A stretch of 6,083 bases of DNA from Nitrospirota bacterium (GTDB taxonomy: Bacteria; Nitrospirota; Thermodesulfovibrionia; Thermodesulfovibrionales; Magnetobacteriaceae): contig JADFXZ010000135.1 in NCBI GenBank assembly GCA_015233265.1, forward strand, positions 1 to 6,083, written 5' to 3'. The notes beneath the pieces are model-generated. The model searched no databases. It saw only the letters and a program-made list of their open reading frames with translations, and had not been told where the DNA came from. This document shows, one piece after another, positions 1 to 6,083 of this stretch. Position 1 is the stretch's first letter; every line of letters begins with the position of its first letter. The position numbers and the translations under genes are program-made.

Positions 1-19
1 CGTTTGCCATGGCGAGGGA

Positions 20-49
20 TTGCACAAATATGTAATATTATGAGATAAT
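20..49 (+). promoter_or_regulatory. Possible sigma70-type promoter ahead of pilB
   Basis: TTGCAC at 20-25 and GATAAT at 44-49 are separated by 18 bases. The -10 matches the TATAAT consensus at five of six positions, while the -35 keeps only the TTG core well. Transcription would start near base 56 and leave a leader of roughly 70 bases before pilB. The region is AT-rich, so chance matches are easy, and an unseen upstream gene could equally read through into pilB. All three forward frames hit a stop within bases 33-48, so any upstream gene ends by there. Confidence 0.25.
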
Positions 50-65
50 GGAGGAGATTTGACAA

Positions 66-88
66 AGCGGCCCGATAGGACAGCCGCT
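66..88 (+). other. Small stem-loop in the pilB leader
   Basis: AGCGGC (66-71) can pair with GCCGCT (83-88) around an 11-base loop, giving a 6-bp GC-rich stem about 35 bases before the pilB start. No T-run follows, so it does not look like an intrinsic terminator. It might stabilise the 5' end of the message, or be chance. It does not resemble the conserved core of a c-di-GMP riboswitch. Confidence 0.25.
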
Positions 89-123
89 AAACTTATGACA
101 GTGATAATAAGGAATATCAGACA

Positions 124-1872
124 ATGGCAGCATTAACGTTACTAGGGCAGCAGTTAGTCAAGGCAACGCTTGTAACAGAAAAGCAGGTGGAAGATGGGCT
201 TGCCCTTCAGAAGGCTGAAAATATCAGGCTCGGTACCGCTTTAGTAAGGCTGGGGCACCTTAAAGAACCAGTGCTTATGGAGTTTTTGAGCAAGCAGTAC
301 AACGTGCCGCTCATCGACCTCTCCAAGTATCAGGTCGACACCACGCTTATGAAGATATACCCCTATGAAAAGGCAAAAAAGAACATGATGATACCTGTCT
401 CAAAAGACGGCTCGTCTTTGAAAGTTGCCATCGCCGACCCTTCCAACAGGCCGGCTGTCGAAGAGATACAGTTCATCACCAAAATGAAGATCACGCTGTA
501 TGTTACCACCGAGGCCTCTATATTAAAGGCAATCGACGAGTTTTACCCCAAGGCAGACAAACAAAAGATTGCCCTTGACGGCACCTCTACAAGCTCTAAG
601 GTCTCTTTGGGCATGGATGAGATAAATAAACTGATTGGCAAGGCTCAAAAAAATGTAACCATTGTCGAGGACAAAGAAGAACGAGTCTCTCTGAAAGACG
701 CCGAGGCAGCCCCTATTATAACACTGGTCAACGGCATACTGATTAACGCCGTGGGCGACAGGGCAAGCGATATTCACATCGAACCGACAGAGAAGGAAGT
801 CATTCTACGCTACAGAATGGATGGCGTGCTGAAGCTGATTATGCCGCTTCCTGGCTCTATCAAAAACGCCCTCACCTCAAGAATAAAGATCATGGCAAGG
901 CTTGACATCGCAGAGCGCCGCATCCCCCAGGACGGCAGGATAAAACTCAAGTACGACGCCGGTGGTGAGATAGATTTTCGTGTCTCTACGCTGCCGACCA
1001 TATTTGGCGAGAAGATAGTTATGAGGCTCCTTGACAAGTCCAATCTGCAGCTTGATTTGACAAAGCTGGGCTTTCTCCAGGGGCAGCTCGATGACTTCGT
1101 CGAAGCGCTGAACAAGCCCTACGGTATGCTGCTTGTTACCGGTCCAACTGGAAGCGGTAAGACAACCACACTCTACAGCGGCCTGCAAGCCGTAAACAAA
1201 CCAGACGTTAATATTCTGACCGCCGAGGACCCTGTTGAGTTTAACTTGGCCGGCATAAACCAGGTTCAGATAAAACAAGAAGTAGGACTGACGTTTGCCA
1301 CAGCGTTGAGGTCATTTCTGCGCCAGGACCCCGACATAATCATGGTCGGTGAGATAAGAGACCATGAGACGGCGGAAATAGCGGTCAAGGCCGCCCTGAC
1401 CGGTCATATGGTTTTGAGTACACTGCACACGAACGATGCCCCGAGCACAATAACAAGGCTTATGAATATGGGGATTGAGCCGTTTTTGGTCTCGTCGTCA
1501 GTCATTCTCGTTATGGCACAGAGGCTTGCCAGAAAGATATGTGAAAAATGTAAGGCAGAAATCAAGGTATCTGAAAAGATATTAACGCAGATAGGAGTCG
1601 CGCCAAAGGACTTACCCAATTTTAAAACCCACTCAGGGGCAGGCTGTGAGGCGTGTAATCAAACCGGCTACAAGGGAAGGATTGCCCTGTATGAAGTAAT
1701 GCCGGTAAAAAATGAACTCAAAGAGCTTATTCTCAGCGGGGCAACCGTGGTTGAGTTAAAAAATGAGGCTATCAGATTAGGAATGCTGACACTCAGACAA
1801 AGCGGCCTGGTAAAGGTCAACGAGGGTGTGACCACAGTGGACGAGGTGATGAGATGCACATTCGGCGATTAA
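124..1872 (+). CDS. pilB: Type IV pilus assembly (extension) ATPase PilB
   Basis: This is a 582-aa secretion ATPase of the GspE/PilB family; hexamers in the cytoplasm hydrolyse ATP to drive pilin polymerisation at the inner membrane. Domains in order: an N-terminal MshEN/GspE-N region (about 1-150) with tandem motifs at residues 6-29 and 35-58; the N2 domain with ASDIHIEP (214-221); then the ATPase core. The core shows Walker A GPTGSGKT (340-347), an Asp box with AEDPVEF (367-373), Walker B with DIIMVGEIRD (404-413, catalytic Glu410) and a His box (about 427-438). Four cysteines, CxxC at 473/476 and 508/511, form the usual zinc site. Length is normal and all catalytic residues are intact. The ATG is preceded by AAGGA (109-113), ten bases upstream. 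PilB is preferred over GspE from the overall core sequence, but no pilC, pilM or gsp gene is in view to confirm it. Confidence 0.93.
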   Translation: MAALTLLGQQLVKATLVTEKQVEDGLALQKAENIRLGTALVRLGHLKEPVLMEFLSKQYNVPLIDLSKYQVDTTLMKIYPYEKAKKNMMIPVSKDGSSLKVAIADPSNRPAVEEIQFITKMKITLYVTTEASILKAIDEFYPKADKQKIALDGTSTSSKVSLGMDEINKLIGKAQKNVTIVEDKEERVSLKDAEAAPIITLVNGILINAVGDRASDIHIEPTEKEVILRYRMDGVLKLIMPLPGSIKNALTSRIKIMARLDIAERRIPQDGRIKLKYDAGGEIDFRVSTLPTIFGEKIVMRLLDKSNLQLDLTKLGFLQGQLDDFVEALNKPYGMLLVTGPTGSGKTTTLYSGLQAVNKPDVNILTAEDPVEFNLAGINQVQIKQEVGLTFATALRSFLRQDPDIIMVGEIRDHETAEIAVKAALTGHMVLSTLHTNDAPSTITRLMNMGIEPFLVSSSVILVMAQRLARKICEKCKAEIKVSEKILTQIGVAPKDLPNFKTHSGAGCEACNQTGYKGRIALYEVMPVKNELKELILSGATVVELKNEAIRLGMLTLRQSGLVKVNEGVTTVDEVMRCTFGD

Positions 1873-1898
1873 CAAATTAAGGGCGGGGGGACTTCCTA

Positions 1899-2366
1899 AT
1901 GTCAACGATGGTCAAAATATTAGAGATATTGAGCGATGACGATATACAGTGGCTTTTGTCCACAGGCATGGAAGAGCAATTTGAGCCGGAGACGGTGATA
2001 ATAAGAGAGGGGGAGTTTACGGAGGCTGTCTATATAGTGCTGGAGGGGCTTTTAGGGGTCTTTGTCTCAGCAAGCGGCTTTAAGCAAGTGGCATCGATTG
2101 GCGCCGGTGAGATTATAGGCGAGATGTCCTATCTGGAGAACCTGCCAACGTCCGCCACAGTCATAGCGGTTGAGCCGTCAATAGTGCTTTCTATTTCAAA
2201 AGACGCCATAGACGACAGGATTAACAATGACCCAACTTTTGGAAACCGCCTCTACAGAGGCATAGGCACGGCAATATCACAGCGTCTGAGAAAGGCGATG
2301 TCGCGCATAGAATTTATGCTCATGCAGCTGGAGATTGCAAAGAAATTTCCGGTTGAATCCCCTTAA
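1899..2366 (+). CDS. Stand-alone cyclic nucleotide-binding-fold (Crp-like sensor) protein
   Basis: This 155-aa cytoplasmic protein is a single CNMP-binding beta-roll domain plus C-terminal helices. Visible signs are the early FEPETVIIREGE strand-turn, the EAVYIVLEG segment, and the phosphate-binding cassette around GEIIGEMSYL (70-79) and PTSATV (83-88). The family helix with LYRGIG and SQRLRKAM follows. No helix-turn-helix, kinase or channel domain is attached, so it is not a Crp/Fnr transcription factor. The cassette keeps Glu75, but Thr84 sits where CRP and protein kinase A have the ligand-phosphate arginine, so classic cAMP/cGMP binding is doubtful. A GGGGGGA element (1885-1891) lies 7 bases before the ATG. 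An alternative ATG at 1908 is in frame. It begins 26 bases after pilB, which suggests a sensor or adaptor tied to pilus control; that role is inferred. Confidence 0.9.
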   Translation: MSTMVKILEILSDDDIQWLLSTGMEEQFEPETVIIREGEFTEAVYIVLEGLLGVFVSASGFKQVASIGAGEIIGEMSYLENLPTSATVIAVEPSIVLSISKDAIDDRINNDPTFGNRLYRGIGTAISQRLRKAMSRIEFMLMQLEIAKKFPVESP

Positions 2367-2389
2367 ATTCATTATGAAAAAGGAATGTT

Positions 2390-3562
2390 ATGAAAACTGA
2401 ACCAAACAACCACCCAAGGAGATTCGATGGCGCTGCCACCGCTGTAACCGTGGTTCGAACGGCGCCAATGTACAGCGAAAAGCAGAAGAACTTTACAGAA
2501 CTGATTCCCCATCCCCTTATACCACGGGTATCTATTATGTGGGCATTTCTTGAGAGCTATCTGAAGAAGACAGCAGACGTATTCAGGATATACCTCGAGA
2601 CGCACACCATACTTGAGCAGCGCATCGCTGACCTCAAAGGTTCATTTAAGCTGCAGTCCGAAGGCAAAGAAGTCGACGCCGAACTCGTAGGCTCTCACCA
2701 CATCGTGGTCAACTATCTTGTGCGCTACACACTTTTAGATAACGCGCTGACACAGCCGCAGCGCGAAGAGCTGTTCTTCAATTTACAGAAGGTCAGGGCA
2801 CAGCTGTCAAACGCCTACGGCACCACGCCGGCAGTCATAGCCGTGGACAAGATAGACAGATATGTAGTCGATCTCATGTTCATGCTTGCTGAGAGTGTAA
2901 CGAAGGCTATATCGGACATGTCCGAAAAATCATGGATGGAGTGTAATACCGTCCTTGTTGCGGTGTTAAACGTCTATAGAAACAGGCTTAACAGATTACT
3001 TGAGGGTTTTCACGTCTTTATCAACTCGGCGGAACTTGGCGGGGCAACAACGCCGTCCTTTCACGCCCACGCGATGTCGCGCAGAAAAGACTCGGGGATT
3101 GCGTCACTGCCCGATGACAATGAAGCAGACCGCACCCTATTGACAAAGAAGCATTTCGAGCGCCTTGGCCCGCGCACACTTGACGGTCACTACATACGTG
3201 AGATGCTTGAGGAGATGGCCGTTGAGAATTTTATCACCGCCGCCATGGCCGCACAAAACATCCCTGTAACAGATGACCAACCCCAACTTGTCGAATTTCA
3301 AAAGGCAATTGCCGCTATCGCTGGTAAGTTCAATCACGGCTTGTCATATGGCTTTACAGAGTTTCTAAAAGACTTCGAAGCTGGCGGCATCCTCCCGCTC
3401 CTCCATCAATACGAACCACTATTTGAAGACAGCCCCAAGCCAAAGGTTCTCTCACCGAGGAAACGGGTCTCGGCCTTTTGTCGTTTAATGAAACACATAA
3501 ACCCAATGAGGAGATACTGGGACAGATACTCGTCAAAGGTCAAAATATCTCCTGTATCTTAG
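2390..3562 (+). CDS. Uncharacterised 390-aa soluble protein
   Basis: I do not recognise this family. The ATG is preceded by AAGGA (2380-2384) with a 5-base spacer, and the gene starts 23 bases after the CNMP-fold gene, so it looks like the third gene of the operon. The protein has no signal peptide or membrane segment and reads as mostly helical, with long amphipathic stretches at about 45-150 and 165-215. A polar, probably flexible section rich in His, Ser, Arg and Asp follows at about 225-250, then another helical block. The last 43 residues (348-390) hold 12 Lys/Arg and only one acidic residue, which could contact nucleic acid, membrane lipid or an acidic partner. A later in-frame ATG (residue 27) is possible. 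Base composition resembles the neighbouring genes. Any role in pilus function is guilt by association. Confidence 0.85.
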   Translation: MKTEPNNHPRRFDGAATAVTVVRTAPMYSEKQKNFTELIPHPLIPRVSIMWAFLESYLKKTADVFRIYLETHTILEQRIADLKGSFKLQSEGKEVDAELVGSHHIVVNYLVRYTLLDNALTQPQREELFFNLQKVRAQLSNAYGTTPAVIAVDKIDRYVVDLMFMLAESVTKAISDMSEKSWMECNTVLVAVLNVYRNRLNRLLEGFHVFINSAELGGATTPSFHAHAMSRRKDSGIASLPDDNEADRTLLTKKHFERLGPRTLDGHYIREMLEEMAVENFITAAMAAQNIPVTDDQPQLVEFQKAIAAIAGKFNHGLSYGFTEFLKDFEAGGILPLLHQYEPLFEDSPKPKVLSPRKRVSAFCRLMKHINPMRRYWDRYSSKVKISPVS

Positions 3563-3580
3563 ATATTTGCAGTCGCCAAA

Positions 3581-3682
3581 ATGAGAAAGATAAAAAACCG
3601 AGTCATCGAGGAAAAACTCAAGGCCGTTATAAACGAGACCATCCATGAGGGGATGAACATAGCGTTTGATTTGTCCGAATAA
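3581..3682 (+). pseudogene. 5' piece of the interrupted downstream gene (33 codons, ends at TAA)
   Basis: The ATG at 3581 opens a 33-codon frame, rich in Lys and Glu, that stops at TAA (3680-3682). It lies in the same frame as the large body that follows. The 20 codons between the TAA and the GTG at 3743 contain no further stop and read like ordinary protein (for example HIIPAVTFIAEPD). The simplest reading is one gene of about 651 codons broken by a nonsense codon; a single substitution from GAA, CAA, AAA, TAC, TAT, TCA or TTA would create it. No convincing Shine-Dalgarno sequence precedes this ATG, which starts 18 bases after the previous stop. It could also be a genuine short leader peptide, or the TAA could be a sequence error. 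Confidence 0.5.
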
Positions 3683-3697
3683 TTCTGTTTTGCAGAC

Positions 3698-3753
3698 AGT
3701 GACCACATCATCCCCGCGGTTACGTTTATTGCGGAGCCTGATGTGTGGTCGCT
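3698..3753 (+). repeat. Imperfect inverted repeat / hairpin at the TAA-restart junction
   Basis: AGTGACCACATCA (3698-3710) pairs with TGATGTGTGGTCGCT (3739-3753) as 12 Watson-Crick pairs plus one G-U, with a two-base bulge in the 3' arm. Inside it, CCGC (3714-3717) can pair with GCGG (3731-3734) around a 13-base loop. The hairpin begins 15 bases after the TAA stop. It contains both the only Shine-Dalgarno-like GGAG (3733-3736) and the GTG (3743-3745) of the downstream body. In mRNA it would tend to mask that restart site. Whether it is functional is unknown. Confidence 0.45.
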
Positions 3754-5536
3754 CTACGGCAGGCCGGTGCTGGAGGTGGCAGAGGAGAGCCTGAACACGC
3801 ACTGGGAGAAGATATATTACATCAGCGAGGCCTATATAAGAACCATTGGAGACAAGGGCGCGCAGACAGAGATGCTGCAAAAACTTGACGACTTGATTGG
3901 CATATCGGCTATCTTGCAGGAGATGGCCAGAACAAATATACCGTTTGAGCGCACGCCAAACAGCCTGCTCTACGCTGGTGAAGACTGGGGAAATAAGGAT
4001 GTAGCCGCCGCAACGCAGAACTATCTCGAGTACTTCGCGCGGTGCTTTACGTTTGCAAGGAAGAAGAGAATACTGCTGCTGCCTGGCCTGTGTCCGAGGG
4101 CAACGATAATCGAATTGAAAGAAATAGATGGGATATTAAAGCAGATAACGCAAGTGACCCCAATCTGCCTGTACATGCCGGTGATGGCATTGGGGGAGTT
4201 TGAGAGACGCTTCGGGCCGTTTATCTTACTAAGAGAGGCAAACGCAAGGTTTGAGCTAATCGGCGATGAAAAGGAAAAATTCGTAATCCAGAAGACAGGG
4301 GGCGAATGCCGCACCAAGGGCAGACCAGTGTTTCACAGGGATAAACGTGAACACCTGCACAGCGCTCCGCGAATAGACGAGGAACCGCTTGTCGAGGCGA
4401 TAAGCGAAATGATAAAGCAGTATGTATTTACAAAGGAGAACCGCGGCAACTCCGTGGCACTATATTTTCACTACTACATGCGCGACTACATAATCAGAGA
4501 ATATGGAAACGAGCCAGATGTGTCATGGAAAAAGGCCGCCGAGATACTATATAGCTCTTCTGAGGAGATCTATAGTTTCGACAAATCTGTCAACATTGAC
4601 AGGGCGCTTCAGGAGGCATTTGTTAAAAGCAATCACGCCAACATGGAAATGACACGGGCATTCAAACTCATAACGATAATAAAAGAAGCCAGGCAAGACG
4701 CAATCAAAAAAATGAACGCGGTCGAGTTAAGGAGCAGCAAACTAAAAAAACAGATAGAAGAAGGCGCCTTTATGGCAAGCTATGAGCTTATAATGGCCAC
4801 AATCGGCAAGTGTAAGGAAGACTCGCGCTTCATGCCATTGGTAAAGACGCTGGATCTGCCAGACAACATACAGTCGCAGGAACATATACTCTACATCTTC
4901 ACCATCCGGCTGTTCGAGCGCAGGGAGTCTTCCTCCGGGGGGCTGACAGTGGTGCAGAGAAACGACATCGTCAGGGACAACCTCAATACGATATCTTTTT
5001 TTAAACTCGCCTGGGTAATCGTAGAAGAGGCGTTCAGAAAGGTTAAAGACAATCTAAGCAGCTCCTGCTGCCCTGGGGAGGACAAAATCAGCCACACCAA
5101 TGACATAAACAACTCGGAATATCTGATGGTTGAGCTTATATCGAGGATAATCTATAAGTATATCAGCGAATCTCCTAAGCGCCGACAGGACTATTACTCG
5201 GCCATTAAGTACTACTACGAAGACCACCCATTTTTTGTCGGGCTTTTGTGGCACACCGCCGATGAGCTGAGGCGAAAGAGCTTCCAGATTGAAGAGCACT
5301 GGAAGGCACTGGGGGCAAAGCCAAACGAAGGACATGTAGGCCTCATCGAGAAATGTATCATCCCAGGGGGGAAAATCAGCCAATGCGTCGTTAACTGCGA
5401 AAAATATGGCGACACAATGAACGAAGTGATTTCCATAATAGACAAATACCTAAGCATAGAGCGGCACATGATGCCAACTGCACCAGAGGTTAAGCCAAAG
5501 CCCACCGCCCAACCCTACTGTGCAAGCCAGGACTGA
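3743..5536 (+). CDS. Uncharacterised large soluble protein (597-aa body, probably 651 aa before interruption)
   Basis: I do not recognise this family. The open frame from GTG at 3743 encodes 597 residues, with GGAG (3733-3736) six bases upstream. Coding-like sequence continues upstream to an in-frame TAA at 3680 and an ATG at 3581, so the GTG may be only a restart. The protein lacks a signal peptide and membrane spans and is rich in charged helices. Notable parts are a Lys/Glu-rich, possibly coiled-coil stretch at about 310-340 and a Tyr-rich helix at about 480-500. About ten cysteines lie mostly in the second half, including a CC pair and a CxxxC near the end, and the tail is Pro/Lys-rich. 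No catalytic motif stands out. The body stays open for nearly 600 codons with a codon style like its neighbours, so it is either recently damaged or still made. Its place after pilB and the CNMP-fold gene suggests a linked role. Confidence 0.75.
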   Translation: MWSLYGRPVLEVAEESLNTHWEKIYYISEAYIRTIGDKGAQTEMLQKLDDLIGISAILQEMARTNIPFERTPNSLLYAGEDWGNKDVAAATQNYLEYFARCFTFARKKRILLLPGLCPRATIIELKEIDGILKQITQVTPICLYMPVMALGEFERRFGPFILLREANARFELIGDEKEKFVIQKTGGECRTKGRPVFHRDKREHLHSAPRIDEEPLVEAISEMIKQYVFTKENRGNSVALYFHYYMRDYIIREYGNEPDVSWKKAAEILYSSSEEIYSFDKSVNIDRALQEAFVKSNHANMEMTRAFKLITIIKEARQDAIKKMNAVELRSSKLKKQIEEGAFMASYELIMATIGKCKEDSRFMPLVKTLDLPDNIQSQEHILYIFTIRLFERRESSSGGLTVVQRNDIVRDNLNTISFFKLAWVIVEEAFRKVKDNLSSSCCPGEDKISHTNDINNSEYLMVELISRIIYKYISESPKRRQDYYSAIKYYYEDHPFFVGLLWHTADELRRKSFQIEEHWKALGAKPNEGHVGLIEKCIIPGGKISQCVVNCEKYGDTMNEVISIIDKYLSIERHMMPTAPEVKPKPTAQPYCASQD

Positions 5537-5537
5537 G

Positions 5538-6083
5538 ATGACAACAAGTACGTACAATAGGTCATTCGGATATCCCAACAAATGACTTTATCACACTGCT
5601 GAGCACGGCCCGTGTCGATACGCTCGTTGACGTCAGAAGCAGCCCGTACAGCCGCTTCGCCCCGCAATTTAACAGAGAAAACCTCATACGCTCACTTCAG
5701 GCCGCGTCTATTACTTATATCTACATGGGCGGCCAATTAGGGGGCTTCCCCAAAGACGCGCCCGTCTACAGGGGAAAACACCCCGATTATGACCTGCTTC
5801 GCAAGCAGGCATTCTACTTAGAGGGCCTTACAAGACTTATCGAGACCTCTGCAACCTGCACACTTGCCGTAATGTGTTCCGAAGAGGACCCCGCGTCCTG
5901 CCACAGAAGAAACCTCATCGGCTTTGATTTACATGAACGAGGAGTTAAGGTAATTCATCTTCGCCACGACAACTCAGCCAACGAAGACACCTTTAAGGAT
6001 AAGGCGCTCATGCAACTTTCCCGCTTTTCAGACTGTGTCACAATAAAAAACCAGCCCCCCCCCTCAAAGGCAGGGGGCTGTGG
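5538..6083 (+). CDS. DUF488-family protein, frameshifted at the start and cut by the window end
   Basis: The ATG at 5538 follows the previous stop by one base, as in translationally coupled genes, but its own frame closes after 15 codons. The family sequence lies one base later, from 5542 on. Deleting one base just after the ATG (for example A5541) would give a protein starting MQQVRTIGHSD and continuing at least 181 residues. Numbered that way, DUF488 hallmarks are TIGHS (6-10), LVDVRSSPYSRF (29-40), the YMGGQLGG segment and the MCSEEDPASCHRR motif with Cys113, Cys121 and His122. Family members are small cytoplasmic proteins of unclear biochemical function, so none is assigned. The frame is still open at 6083, so the C-terminus is unseen. 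Without the correction, only non-standard starts such as ATA or CTG would serve. The family call is firm; whether the gene is intact is not. Confidence 0.8.
6052..6080 (+). terminator. Possible intrinsic terminator stem, cut by the window end
   Basis: CAGCCCCC (6052-6059) pairs with GGGGGCTG (6073-6080), an 8-bp GC-rich stem with a 13-base loop. It has the look of the hairpin of a Rho-independent terminator for the operon, but the T-run that would prove it lies outside the window. It currently falls inside the open DUF488 frame, so the true stop codon may be just beyond, or the nine-C run (6055-6063) may be miscounted. Confidence 0.4.

Noticed and set aside
11..23. Sigma54-like GG...GC element in the pilB leader
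   Set aside because: The GG (11-12) and GC (22-23) are separated by nine bases, while sigma54 promoters need ten with little tolerance, and the element lies about 100 bases from the start codon.
1..123. c-di-GMP riboswitch in the leader
   Set aside because: The only stem is 6 bp, and the conserved core elements of the known c-di-GMP riboswitch classes are not recognisable.
877..1278. Minus-strand open frame of 133 codons inside pilB
   Set aside because: It lies wholly opposite the conserved N2 and ATPase region of pilB and its translation resembles no family I know; it is a shadow of the codon pattern.
3680..3682. Stop-codon reassignment or selenocysteine-style recoding at the TAA
   Set aside because: Selenocysteine uses TGA, and TAA is the normal stop of pilB and of the CNMP gene here, so neither applies. 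Only ordinary readthrough, restart or mutation remain.
3533..3880. Minus-strand open frame of 115 codons over the TAA junction
   Set aside because: It overlaps the end of one plus-strand gene and the start of the next. The plus-strand translation is more protein-like, and I see no ribosome site or family match on the minus strand.
5054..5383. Minus-strand open frames opposite the end of the large unknown gene
   Set aside because: Two overlapping antisense frames lie here in different registers, both fully inside a long plus-strand gene; they are typical shadows.
1..6083. tRNA or rRNA genes, CRISPR arrays, insertion sequences or attachment sites
   Set aside because: No regularly spaced repeats, transposase-like frames, terminal repeats or clover-leaf candidates were seen; the short inverted repeat at 3698-3753 has no element between its arms.

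Overview
The window looks like a single plus-strand operon of bacterial chromosomal DNA. Its GC content is moderate, and AGA/AGG (Arg) and ATA (Ile) codons are frequent. That codon style, together with the PilB sequence, would fit a Nitrospirota- or Desulfobacterota-like anaerobe. This is an impression only, since no taxonomic marker gene is present.

Layout: bases 1-123 are a leader holding a weak sigma70-like promoter, a small stem-loop and the first ribosome binding site. Next come pilB, the type IV pilus extension ATPase (124-1872), and a stand-alone cyclic-nucleotide-binding-fold protein (1899-2366). An unrecognised 390-aa protein (2390-3562) follows, then a second unrecognised protein of about 600-650 aa. 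The last has an in-frame TAA near its 5' end, so it appears as a 33-codon piece (3581-3682) plus a 597-codon body (3743-5536). The window closes with a DUF488-family gene (5538 to the end) that carries an apparent frameshift right after its ATG and runs off the edge. A GC-rich hairpin at 6052-6080 may be the start of a terminator. Gaps between genes are 26, 23, 18 and 1 bases, all on one strand, so co-transcription is likely. There is no gene-free stretch over 300 bases.

How the genes may work together: PilB powers pilus assembly. Its N-terminus carries a tandem 24-residue motif, spaced by 5 residues, that matches the MshEN c-di-GMP receptor pattern; the second copy is near perfect and the first is degraded. 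The next gene is a Crp-type sensor domain without a DNA-binding domain and without the phosphate-binding arginine. The two large unknown proteins are soluble-looking and have no motif I recognise. The most economical inference is a pilus or motility control module in which second-messenger-sensing parts and two undescribed proteins accompany the motor ATPase. DUF488 is probably a passenger.

The most unusual structure is the junction at 3680-3753. A TAA interrupts reading-frame-like sequence and is followed 15 bases later by a 13-bp imperfect hairpin that covers the only plausible restart site. Together with the DUF488 frameshift this means either real gene decay, sequence errors, or translational control.
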